Shown piece after piece: positions 17,398-25,304 of a stretch of 64,000 bases of DNA (positions are counted from its first letter, which is position 1; every line of letters starts with the position of its first letter). The notes below the pieces were generated by a model. It did not search any database, was not told the origin of the DNA, and saw nothing but the letters and a program-made list of their open reading frames with translations. This stretch comes from VYFG01 sp965248685 (GTDB lineage: Bacteria; Pseudomonadota; Gammaproteobacteria; Arenicellales; Poriferihabitantaceae), in contig CBDFKC010000002.1 in assembly GCA_965248685.1 (NCBI GenBank), positions 248,001-312,000 on the forward strand, written 5' to 3'. The position numbers were made by a program, and so were the translations under genes.

Positions 17398-17749
17398 GTT
17401 AAATATAAATTTCAGTTGTTTAAGTGAAACAGAATCTGTTCTTTGTAGACAATCCGGTATCCCCAGATTACTTTTTAGTTATGTATTAAAGCCAAAAATG
17501 TACATATAAAATGAAATTTATCAGGTTATCTGACCAAAAACTGTGGACAAAGTCACAACTTCGGTCATGATCTCGTAATGCTATGAACCCCTGCGTCAAT
17601 ATACGAATACCAGAGCAGGAATTCGCCGAATCGCAAGTTTTCCGCATAGCGTTAACCATAGTTGGTATACCGCTATCAGCTGCCAACCAGGTCCTTAGTT
17701 GCTCCGTTGTGGCAGCAGATTGATCGGCTACATATTGCTCTGAGGTTTC
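17398..17749. other. Intergenic stretch without a supported gene
   Basis: The stretch separates two minus-strand genes. A 66-codon open frame on the minus strand (17486-17686) has no ribosome-binding site, unusual composition and no family I know, so it is not called. The region next to the membrane-protein start is AT-rich and likely contains its promoter. No tRNA-like fold or strong terminator was seen. Confidence 0.5.
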
Positions 17750-18481
17750 TTAGGTAAATGCCGTCCAGGTACTGTTTATAGGCCTCTCGATGTAGTTTCT
17801 TCGGGACATGTAGGTTGCAATTTGTGGAATCCTGGCAAATGACTGGATAAATTCGTTGAGAGCAGGGTGATTGGAGTCAGATATCGCGTCTCGCACCATC
17901 AGACTGGTTTGCCATATTAGCTCGTACAGAACGAAATCTACCAGGGAAATTCTGTCACCAACGAAATGGGTAGTGTTTGCGTTTGTCTGAAGATGGTTTT
18001 CGAATCGATCGATGTATCTTGGAACTGCGGTCGTCATAAAATCAGACAGAGATTTTTGGTACTCCGATTTTTCCACGTAGGTTGTTTCAATAATCCAGTT
18101 GCGATAATCGTAGGCTTCGTCCTGCAATACGTCAATATTTATACGATCCTGTTCATTGTCTCCGTAGAGGTCGAAGCGGCGTCCCAGAAATCTAAGGATG
18201 GCGTTACTTTGGGTCAGATGCATATTCCGCGATTCTGTGACCACGATTAGGTAAGGAAGGTTGGGAAATGGCAGGTCCAGGGTTTTTCTGTGTAACTCCC
18301 AGTCAAGGGCTTCGTCGGATCGATCGGGAATCAAGCTGCCATCGGGAAAAGCACCGACTCGTACTTCTGAAAACGCCACGTTGACGTAGGAAAGGAGAAA
18401 TCTAATGGGTTGCCCCAGGCCCCGAATGGCCCAGTACCCTAATTCGAATTCAGCGTCATCGACAACAATTTTTTGGACCAT
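17750..18481 (-). CDS. Glutathione S-transferase, mu-class-like
   Basis: 243 residues with an N-terminal thioredoxin-like glutathione-binding domain and an all-helical C-terminal domain. The N-terminal run LGYWAIRGLGQPIRFLL, the LPFPNLPYLI block and LTQSNAILRFLGRR match the order and spacing of the vertebrate mu class, as does the C-terminal stretch IATYMSRRNYIERPI. The glutathione-contacting Gln-Ser pair (QSN) is present and the Tyr in GYW is the likely catalytic residue. It would conjugate glutathione to electrophiles in the cytoplasm. Most bacterial transferases belong to beta, theta, zeta or nu-like classes, so this is unusual. It diverges from the DUF3617 gene. Confidence 0.88.
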   Translation of the reverse strand: MVQKIVVDDAEFELGYWAIRGLGQPIRFLLSYVNVAFSEVRVGAFPDGSLIPDRSDEALDWELHRKTLDLPFPNLPYLIVVTESRNMHLTQSNAILRFLGRRFDLYGDNEQDRINIDVLQDEAYDYRNWIIETTYVEKSEYQKSLSDFMTTAVPRYIDRFENHLQTNANTTHFVGDRISLVDFVLYELIWQTSLMVRDAISDSNHPALNEFIQSFARIPQIATYMSRRNYIERPINSTWTAFT

Positions 18482-18662
18482 CGGAAATTACCTGCAATAT
18501 TCCAAGTTAAAGTGGGAATATAACTGGTTTCCCAGAAAAACTGGATCACATACTATTTAGGGATGCGCTTGTGATTGGTTTCTGGTGTTGGTTCAATAAT
18601 AATATTCAAATAGTGGAAAATTACGATTAGGAAATCTATACTTGCAGTTGACCTCATAACAT

Positions 18663-19085
18663 ATGGAAACTGGCGTGAAAATTGTACAAATTATCCTCTC
18701 CCTGATCATGGTTTCGATTATCAATGTTGTTAATGCGGATAGTCTCCCGATAAAACCTGGAATGTGGGAATACACCATGACTATGACGAATTCTCTCACG
18801 GGTACGAGGACCACGAAATCAAAGGAATGTATTAAAGAAAAAGAATTCGATCCCGGGTCAATGATGGGCGACGAAAATTGTAAAGTAACCAATAGCACAC
18901 TAACCGGGGATACGCTTAATTTTTCCATGGCCTGCTCGATGCAGGGTGGCCAGGCAACTATGTCAGGGGTTTATCAAACCGATGGAAATACTGGGAGTGG
19001 TTCGATGAATATGGAAATGTCTATGGGCGGGCAAACTATGACCATGGAAACCACCATGACAGCCAATCGTCTTAGCGATTGCTGA
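18663..19085 (+). CDS. DUF3617 family secreted protein
   Basis: 140-residue protein with a signal peptide (about 1-24, ending VVNADS) and the DUF3617 hallmark IKPGMWEYTMTM, followed by conserved Cys residues at KECI, ENCK, MACS and the last residue. These pair as disulfides in homologues, which are periplasmic and of unknown function. The rest is rich in Met, Thr, Gly and Ser. Two in-frame ATG/GTG starts lie close together; 18663 gives a normal signal peptide. It is transcribed away from the glutathione transferase gene. Confidence 0.85.
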   Translation: METGVKIVQIILSLIMVSIINVVNADSLPIKPGMWEYTMTMTNSLTGTRTTKSKECIKEKEFDPGSMMGDENCKVTNSTLTGDTLNFSMACSMQGGQATMSGVYQTDGNTGSGSMNMEMSMGGQTMTMETTMTANRLSDC

Positions 19086-19241
19086 TAGTTGATCAGGCTG
19101 GAGTAATCATTTCACCTGGCATTCAACGTTTAATCCGGTAATTTTTTACAACGAATCCCATAAGAGCCAATTCGGTCCTGGGCCACTATTCTCCCTTTGG
19201 TAGAGACTTGCAATGCTAATTGAACGCTACCGCACTCAACC

Positions 19242-19255
19242 CAGAATATATTCTG
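19242..19255. repeat. Perfect 14-base palindrome
   Basis: CAGAATATATTCTG reads identically on both strands. It lies in the 184-base gap between two converging genes, 15 bases after the end of the methyltransferase gene, so a role as a transcription-factor site there is not obvious; it may be part of a weak bidirectional terminator. Confidence 0.4.
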
Positions 19256-19269
19256 CTTAGAATAAAGAA

Positions 19270-19941
19270 CTATAGAATCTGGTTTTTTAAGGCTAGGGTT
19301 AAACCGTCTCCAATGGTCAATAATGAGGATCGAACTCTTGGGTCTCCGGCGATAAATTGATTCAGATGTCGAATTGCATTTGTGTCATTATCTTGTTTTT
19401 CCGGGTTGGCCACACTACCTCCCCACAGTGTATTGTCAACCATTAGCAATCCACCGGGGCGAAGTAATTCCAGACAATTTTCGTAATAGATAAGGTAGTT
19501 GGATTTGTCGGCGTCGATAAATGCTGCGTCAAAACTGCTTGCTCCAAATTCTTCCAGTAGTCTTTGTGTGGTGTCAGTTGCGGGTGCAAGTCGTAAGTCA
19601 ATCTTATCTGCTACTCCTGATCTGGCCCAATATTGCCGAGCGATATTTGTCCACTCCTCGCTGACATCACAGGCCACTAGTAACCCGTCGCTGGGCAATT
19701 CCTTGGCGATACATAATGCACTGTAGCCCGTGAAAACACCGATTTCAATCACACGGCTAGCATTTAGTAAGCGCATCAACAGGGACATAAACTGGCCCTG
19801 CTCAGGAGAGATTTGCATTTCACTACCCGCTAGCTTTGCTGTTTCCATCCGTAACTGTCTCAAAACAGGTATTTCATCAACAGTGACCGACTGCAGATAG
19901 TTATACAGTGCGTCAGAGATTTCCAAAGTTCTTCGGGACAT
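19270..19941 (-). CDS. Class I SAM-dependent O-methyltransferase (caffeoyl-CoA/catechol type)
   Basis: 223-residue enzyme that moves a methyl group from S-adenosylmethionine to a hydroxyl, usually needing a divalent metal. The SAM motif I is VIEIGVFTGYSALCIA, and the metal/substrate block is FDAAFIDADKSNYLIYYE followed by GGLLMVDNTLWGGSV. These match the O-methyltransferase family 3 (caffeoyl-CoA OMT-like), in which bacterial members have broad or unknown substrates. It is monocistronic by position, with 225 bases of gene-free sequence upstream. Confidence 0.92.
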   Translation of the reverse strand: MSRRTLEISDALYNYLQSVTVDEIPVLRQLRMETAKLAGSEMQISPEQGQFMSLLMRLLNASRVIEIGVFTGYSALCIAKELPSDGLLVACDVSEEWTNIARQYWARSGVADKIDLRLAPATDTTQRLLEEFGASSFDAAFIDADKSNYLIYYENCLELLRPGGLLMVDNTLWGGSVANPEKQDNDTNAIRHLNQFIAGDPRVRSSLLTIGDGLTLALKNQIL

Positions 19942-20166
19942 TGGTTTTCGGGATAGGGATCGAAACTGTTTAGGATTCTAGCTTAGGTCAAACCATGAAG
20001 TCAGATATTACGATCTGTATAATTGTTCCTGTCTATCAAGCCATATAGAAAATGTATTGATCAATATACGCAATCGTACCGACTCTGGAATACGGAAATA
20101 TTTGTCTTTAATATCAATCGCATGCACAGTTTTACTGTATAGCATGATCTGAATACAGCAAACGAA

Positions 20167-21105
20167 TTACAAATTCGAATCGCTATTGCGTGCTTCCTTT
20201 GGTGAAAATCCGTAGTGCCGCTGAAATGCCCTGGTTAAGGTGCGCGCAGAGGAGAAGCCTACTGATTCCGCGATGGTGTCCAGGGACGAGTTTGAATGTC
20301 TGATCAAACTATATGATTTCATCATGCGCCAGTTCTGGATGTATACCATTGGGGTAGTCCCCACAGTGGTGTGGAAGTGCCGATTGAGGGTTGCTCGGGA
20401 CATTCCAACGCGTTCCCCAAGATTATCCAGAGTCCAGTGAAAATCTAGCTCGCTGTGTATTAACTTTAGTGCCTGGTAAATTCTCTTGTCGCGTAACGCA
20501 GCGAAGAATCCGGTTTCGCCTTCACCGCTTTGCACATATTCCTCAAGGAGTTGGAGAAATAGCACTTCAGACAGTCGGTCGATGATGGTATTGCTATTGC
20601 TATTGGTTCGAATCAATTCCATATCAATCAGGGTCGCGGTTGCCCAGGTAGATTCATTGATTTTGCTTTCCGGGAAATGCATTATTTCTGGCAAGGCATC
20701 GAGCATGGGATGTGAATCACTGTGGTCAAACTGCACCAGACCGCACATCAGTCGATTGGTAATTTCTCCTGACTGGAACATCGGTGAATTCAGTTCGCAG
20801 GCCTCACCTACCTTGACGCTTTCGACCAAATCGCGACCAGGACTATCGGCAATCCAATGAGATTTCCCAGTGGGCAACATAACAATTTCCCTATGTTTGA
20901 CCTGGATGCTCTGGAGATGATCAATGCCGACAAAGCACTCACCGGATAGCGCAATGTGAAATCGAGGGATGTCCATGGGTTCAAACGACACGCCCCAAGG
21001 TGCGGCAAGTTGGGAATGGAAGAATATGGTTCCACGGAAACGCAGTGTTTCCAGGATATCAGAAACGATATCGAATTTTTTCTCTGGATTGATTCGCTCG
21101 GCCAC
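20167..21105 (-). CDS. AraC-family transcriptional regulator with cupin domain
   Basis: 312 residues: an N-terminal cupin-like sensor (about 15-190, with IPRFHIALSGECFVGI and IVMLPTGKSHWIADSP) and a C-terminal AraC double HTH (about 205-305, with VGMSRATLNRHFHTTVGTTPM and VGFSSARTLTRAFQRHYGFSPKEAR). This is the Cupin_6/AraC_binding class that often controls oxidoreductases or detoxification. It diverges from the cytochrome P460 gene by about 100 bases, so that gene is the likely target. The effector is unknown. Confidence 0.92.
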   Translation of the reverse strand: MAERINPEKKFDIVSDILETLRFRGTIFFHSQLAAPWGVSFEPMDIPRFHIALSGECFVGIDHLQSIQVKHREIVMLPTGKSHWIADSPGRDLVESVKVGEACELNSPMFQSGEITNRLMCGLVQFDHSDSHPMLDALPEIMHFPESKINESTWATATLIDMELIRTNSNSNTIIDRLSEVLFLQLLEEYVQSGEGETGFFAALRDKRIYQALKLIHSELDFHWTLDNLGERVGMSRATLNRHFHTTVGTTPMVYIQNWRMMKSYSLIRHSNSSLDTIAESVGFSSARTLTRAFQRHYGFSPKEARNSDSNL

Positions 21106-21206
21106 TTATTTGATTCTCCTGGATACCTGCCAAAGATCGGTTAAACGTCACAATGCGGATTGCAAAATCTATCTTTCGTTCAATTCACTATATTATGAGG
21201 TCAAAT

Positions 21207-21818
21207 ATGTTTAGCAAGACTTTAGGTTCATCCTTAATTAAAACTGCATTTCTAACACTGTTTTTATCATTGTCAACTAATGCGCTCGCCGAAGAGTTTT
21301 ACAACCTCAATGGTGATGGGCTAGAGCGGCCTACCGGTTATCGGGAATGGGTTTATGTTGGTACACCAGTAACGCCTAATGATATGAACAACGGCAAGGC
21401 GGCATTTCCAGAGTTTCACAATGTTTATATAGACCCAACCAGCTGGGCCCACTGGAAAAAAACGGGTGAGTTTCGTGATGGCACTATATTGATCAAGGAA
21501 TTGGTTGGGGTGGGGTCCAAATCTGCGGTTAGTGGTATGGGTTATTTTCAGGGGGATTTTGTTGGTTTGGAAGCGACTATCAAGAGTAAGCAACATTTTC
21601 CCGATGAGCCAGGCAATTGGGCTTATTTCAGCTTTTCAACCCCCGACCACAAAATGTTGACCACTTCGGCCAAGGCATTTCCAAAAGAGTCCTGCAATGC
21701 CTGCCATCAGGCGAGTGCTGCAGACGATTTTGTGTTTACCCAATACTATCCGGTATTACGGGTTGGTAAAGGCGCCGGAGACAAGGCTACCGGCGGTATG
21801 AGTTCCTCACTCGATTAA
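21207..21818 (+). CDS. Cytochrome P460-family c-type haem protein
   Basis: 203-residue secreted protein. Residues 1-28 form a signal peptide ending ALA, and the haem-binding motif CNACH lies at about 163-167, near the C-terminus, as in the cytochrome P460/c'-beta family, where a beta-rich fold carries a pentacoordinate haem. P460 proteins oxidise hydroxylamine in ammonia oxidisers, but most family members elsewhere have unknown roles, perhaps in nitric oxide or peroxide defence. ATG 21207 is chosen over an upstream start at 21153 because GAGGT lies 6-7 bases before it. It would need the Ccm system encoded at 40-47 kb. The divergent AraC gene may regulate it. Confidence 0.9.
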   Translation: MFSKTLGSSLIKTAFLTLFLSLSTNALAEEFYNLNGDGLERPTGYREWVYVGTPVTPNDMNNGKAAFPEFHNVYIDPTSWAHWKKTGEFRDGTILIKELVGVGSKSAVSGMGYFQGDFVGLEATIKSKQHFPDEPGNWAYFSFSTPDHKMLTTSAKAFPKESCNACHQASAADDFVFTQYYPVLRVGKGAGDKATGGMSSSLD

Positions 21819-21963
21819 TGCTCCGTATGTTTCAGAAAGTTATCCTAGGCCAGATAATATTTGGGTAACTAATATAAGGGTCGATGTTGTAATGAAAGTC
21901 AGGTTTTACTGGGTTTAAGGGAATTCGGTGGAGCCTGGCTTTTACATTCCTATGCAGAGGACA

Positions 21964-23259
21964 CTACTTCCAAAGAGTAACCCGCCAGTCTTTTTTACCG
22001 CGCTTTAGCAAAATAGTTTTACCGTGTAGGAGTTGATCCGCATTTAGTACAAAACCGGGTTGAATCTTCTTTCCGTTAACCGATACGGCGCTGTTTGAAA
22101 TGTGCTCACGGGCCTTTCTTTTTGACTCTGCCAACCCTGTCTTAACCAACAACTCCACGATGTCGGAATCTGTTCCACCTAACTGACTTTTGTCCATTTC
22201 CAGGCTGGGAACCCCTTCAAATAACTCATCCAGGGTATCAGGTCCGACGTCTTCCAGATCACCGCCCCCAAATAAAACTTTGGACGCCGATACAGCTTGC
22301 CCAAGGGCAGCTTGGCCGTGGATCAATTCAGTCATATGATTGGCCAACGCCGTATGGGCGGCCCGTTTGTGAGGAGCCTCACTGTGCTCAGATTCGAGGT
22401 TTGCTATCGTTGCCTGATCCAAAAAAGTAAACCATTTGAGAAACTTAATAACATCCAAATCTTCGGTATTCAGCCAGAATTGGTAAAGCCTATAAGCCGA
22501 GGTTTTATCAGCGCTTAGCCAGATCGCATTACCCGCAGATTTTCCAATTTTTGTTCCATCAGATTTTGTTACCAGCTTATTGGTAATACCAAACGCATCA
22601 GCAGACTGGGTCTCAGTTGCGCAATGTCGTCTTACCAGATCCATACCTGAAACAATGTTTCCGTATTGGTCGGAACCCGCAACTTGTACCGTGCAGTTAT
22701 AGGTCTGGTACAGATGTAGAAAATCGTATGCCTGGAGTAGCATATAACTGAATTCGGTGTAGCTGATCCCCTGGTCGCGGTTTTTCAGGCGGTCCTTGAC
22801 TGAATCCCGTTGAATCATCATGTTAACCGAAAAGTATTTTCCAATATCCCGCAATGCTTCGATAAAAGAGAGTTTCTTTAACCAGTCATAATTATTCACC
22901 AAGATCGCGCCGGTATCGGGACTATTGTCAAAGTCCAACAGTCGCTCAAAAATCTTGCGTTGCTGATCAATATTGTGTTGAACCAGGTCGTGAGATTGCA
23001 GGGTTCTTTCTGCGTCTTTACCAGATGGGTCACCGATTAAACCTGTGCCGCCTCCCATCAGAACGATGGGTTTATGGCCACAGCGCTGCCAGTGCATTAA
23101 CATCTTGATGGCGAGAAAGTTGCCAACTGTCAAGCTATCCGCAGTAGGGTCGAAACCACAATAGGCCACCCGCCCGGGTGTCATCAAATGTTCGTTTACC
23201 TGGTCACCAGCGGTCTGATGCAATAATCCACGCCAGCTTAATTCTTCAAGAAAATTCAT
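21964..23259 (-). CDS. tyrS: Tyrosyl-tRNA synthetase
   Basis: Class I aminoacyl-tRNA synthetase, 431 residues, that charges tRNA-Tyr. The HIGH-like signature occurs as LTVGNFLAIK, the KMSKS-like loop as DGTKIGKSAGNAIWL, and tyrosine recognition residues lie in AYDFLHLYQ and QVAGSDQYGNI. A C-terminal S4 RNA-binding domain follows (about 365-425, KAREHISNSAVSVNGKKI). This is the TyrRS form closest to E. coli TyrS. It stands alone on the minus strand. Confidence 0.97.
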   Translation of the reverse strand: MNFLEELSWRGLLHQTAGDQVNEHLMTPGRVAYCGFDPTADSLTVGNFLAIKMLMHWQRCGHKPIVLMGGGTGLIGDPSGKDAERTLQSHDLVQHNIDQQRKIFERLLDFDNSPDTGAILVNNYDWLKKLSFIEALRDIGKYFSVNMMIQRDSVKDRLKNRDQGISYTEFSYMLLQAYDFLHLYQTYNCTVQVAGSDQYGNIVSGMDLVRRHCATETQSADAFGITNKLVTKSDGTKIGKSAGNAIWLSADKTSAYRLYQFWLNTEDLDVIKFLKWFTFLDQATIANLESEHSEAPHKRAAHTALANHMTELIHGQAALGQAVSASKVLFGGGDLEDVGPDTLDELFEGVPSLEMDKSQLGGTDSDIVELLVKTGLAESKRKAREHISNSAVSVNGKKIQPGFVLNADQLLHGKTILLKRGKKDWRVTLWK

Positions 23260-23322
23260 TGGGAAACATATCGCATGGGTAAATATTAGAAATTCAGGGC
23301 GGCACTATAGTCAGGAGGTATT

Positions 23323-23436
23323 CTATTCGACGTGAGCGAGGATGTTGAAAATTTCTCCACACGGATCTCGAAACATTTGACTACCGTGGGAATGGTTGTG
23401 GTGATTAATGGGGGTAGGTCGGAACGAAGCGGGACT
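23323..23436 (-). pseudogene. Possible remnant of a VOC/glyoxalase-family gene
   Basis: In the 318-base gap 23260-23577 no intact gene is seen, but a minus-strand frame between two stops encodes HGSQMFRDPCGEIFNILA near its end, which resembles the closing strand of glyoxalase/bleomycin-resistance proteins (consensus-like FRDP-x-G-x-I). The frame has no start codon, is only 37 codons long, and the sequence upstream does not continue the fold in any frame that I could follow. It may be a decayed C-terminus or chance. Confidence 0.25.
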
Positions 23437-23577
23437 TTACTTAATTAATTCCAAAAACTCGATGGACCCGCCAGATTATCCAGACAAATGAGTGTCTAGG
23501 CAGTCAGGGGCGATAGTTCACTGAGAATCTTGTGCTGATCATAACAATCCCTGACAAAATGTGAAATTTACGATGCA

Positions 23578-24828
23578 TTATGAACCGGCAAGGGCTTGTG
23601 AAAAGTCCTCAATCAAATCTGCAAGGTCTTCAATGCCAATAGACAGTCGAATCAATCCGTCCGAAATTCCCATTTCAGCTCGTCTCGCTGCTCCCATTTC
23701 GTAATAGATGGTAGCTGCCACCGGAATCGCCAGGGTTCGATTGTCGCCCAGGTTGCTCGATATAATGGTGGTCTTCAATTTATTTAAAAATGCAAAGGGA
23801 TTTCTGTCGGTTGCCAAATCTATACTCAGAATCGCTCCATTGTGACGAAAAAGGCGATTAGCCAGTTGCAATTGCGGGTGTTTTTTATCTCCTGGATAAT
23901 ATACTTTCTGGATTAGTGGATGAGCGTCAAAAAACTCCGCGAGTTGGTTAGCATTGTGGCAGGACTTCTCGAGGCGTAGAGCCAGAGTTTCACAACCGAT
24001 ACTAAGTAAATGGGCTGACTCTGGGGATAGCGTGGCACCAGTATCCCTCAGACCTTTTTTTCTAATTTGTAGCAATCCCCGATTAACTGGGAGCGCGCTT
24101 TGATAACTCGGGTAAATATTGGCATACCTGGTCCAGTCAAATAACCCGGTGTCGGTCACTGAGCCCCCCAAAACGTTTCCATGTCCCCCAATAAACTTTG
24201 TTAAAGAGTTGATAACAAGGCTCGCGCCAACCTGCTTTGGTAAAAACAGATAGGGGGTGGTAAGTGTGTTATCTACAATATACAGAAGTCCGAGTTGGTG
24301 GCAAGCGGTCCCAATTTCATCCATGTCACTGACCTGACAACAGGGGTTTGCAATGGTTTCGACAAATACTGCTTTGGTGTTTGGTCGACATGCACGCCTG
24401 ACGTTGTCGACGCTGGTTGCGTCAACCAGTGAAATTTCGATTCCGTGGGTGGTTAGGGTTTTGAAATAGCTGTCGGTATTGCCAAACAGAAAAGAACTCG
24501 CAACCAGATGATCGCCGGCCCGTAACAAGGTTGAGCAGGTCGCGGCGATAGCTCCCATGCCGGTAGCAAAACAAACGCTACCAATTCCTTGCTCCATCTG
24601 GGAAATTTTATCTTCGAGCGCAGCAACTGTTGGATTGCCCTGGCGGCTATAGGCAAAACCTTTGGATCTGTTCTGAAATGTTGCCGCCAGTTCTTCTGCC
24701 GTGGCATAGCCAAAAGCGGCTGAATGATGGACTGGTTTATGCAGAGCACCATGTTCGACGGAATTTTTTCGATCGCTATGCAAGATTGTGGTAGTAAATC
24801 CCGGTTTGACTGGTTTTGTCGGGCTCAT
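23578..24828 (-). CDS. Cystathionine gamma-synthase-family PLP enzyme
   Basis: 416-residue PLP-dependent enzyme of the Cys/Met metabolism family. The PLP-lysine lies in the block SLVINSLTKFIGGHGNVLGG, and FATGMGAIAATCSTLLRAGDH and YSRQGNPTVAALEDKI are family marks. Members catalyse cystathionine synthesis or direct sulfhydrylation of O-acyl-homoserine. Because it is coupled to DUF934 and sulfite reductase (start overlaps the DUF934 stop by 4 bases, ATGA), a role in placing reduced sulfur onto homoserine is inferred. A second, longer sulfhydrylase (MetY-like) lies at 56 kb. Which acyl-homoserine it uses cannot be read here. Confidence 0.9.
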   Translation of the reverse strand: MSPTKPVKPGFTTTILHSDRKNSVEHGALHKPVHHSAAFGYATAEELAATFQNRSKGFAYSRQGNPTVAALEDKISQMEQGIGSVCFATGMGAIAATCSTLLRAGDHLVASSFLFGNTDSYFKTLTTHGIEISLVDATSVDNVRRACRPNTKAVFVETIANPCCQVSDMDEIGTACHQLGLLYIVDNTLTTPYLFLPKQVGASLVINSLTKFIGGHGNVLGGSVTDTGLFDWTRYANIYPSYQSALPVNRGLLQIRKKGLRDTGATLSPESAHLLSIGCETLALRLEKSCHNANQLAEFFDAHPLIQKVYYPGDKKHPQLQLANRLFRHNGAILSIDLATDRNPFAFLNKLKTTIISSNLGDNRTLAIPVAATIYYEMGAARRAEMGISDGLIRLSIGIEDLADLIEDFSQALAGS

Positions 24829-25304
24829 ATTGAATCCTGATTGCGTAAATGTCGGATATCGATTTCGTTTTCAAGCATTGTAGTTGCAGGTTGGTAGGCG
24901 GCGTCATAAAAATTAACGTGGTTGTCGCGCGCAGCATGATTACTGAATGTAGTGATTCCACACCTTCTTAAAAATCGTATCTGATCAGGTAAATAGTCAC
25001 CATTCGCTTGGATCTCTCCTTCAAATCCAAGTTTTTCCCGTAAGGCCCTGGCCAGACTGAAAATTCTTCCATCCACGTATGACCCAACATGAATAGTGAT
25101 TTTGTCGGCCCAGATCAATGACTCAAATTCATCACTGTCCACAGCCAGATCAGATTCGATTTCTACGGTTATCATTCGATCGTCGCCGGATCGTCGCCAG
25201 GCCCTCAGTTGGATATTGAATCCTACCCACCGGGGCCAGTCTACGATGACATCCTTCAAATTATCAAGTGCTGGCAAATCTGTTTCCAAAGTTTTGTTAT
25301 CCAT
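24825..25304 (-). CDS. DUF934 family protein linked to sulfite reductase
   Basis: 159-residue cytoplasmic protein with the DUF934 signature VDGRIFSLARALREKLGF and DYLPDQIRFLRRCGI. In proteobacteria this family is almost always encoded beside cysI-type reductases and is thought to help sulfite/sulfate assimilation, but its biochemical role is not established. It overlaps the end of cysI by 8 bases and the start of the next PLP-enzyme gene by 4, so all three are one translationally coupled unit. Confidence 0.9.
   Translation of the reverse strand: MDNKTLETDLPALDNLKDVIVDWPRWVGFNIQLRAWRRSGDDRMITVEIESDLAVDSDEFESLIWADKITIHVGSYVDGRIFSLARALREKLGFEGEIQANGDYLPDQIRFLRRCGITTFSNHAARDNHVNFYDAAYQPATTMLENEIDIRHLRNQDSI

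Noticed and set aside
17486..17686. 66-codon minus-strand frame before the GST gene
   Set aside because: No ribosome-binding site, odd composition and no recognisable fold.
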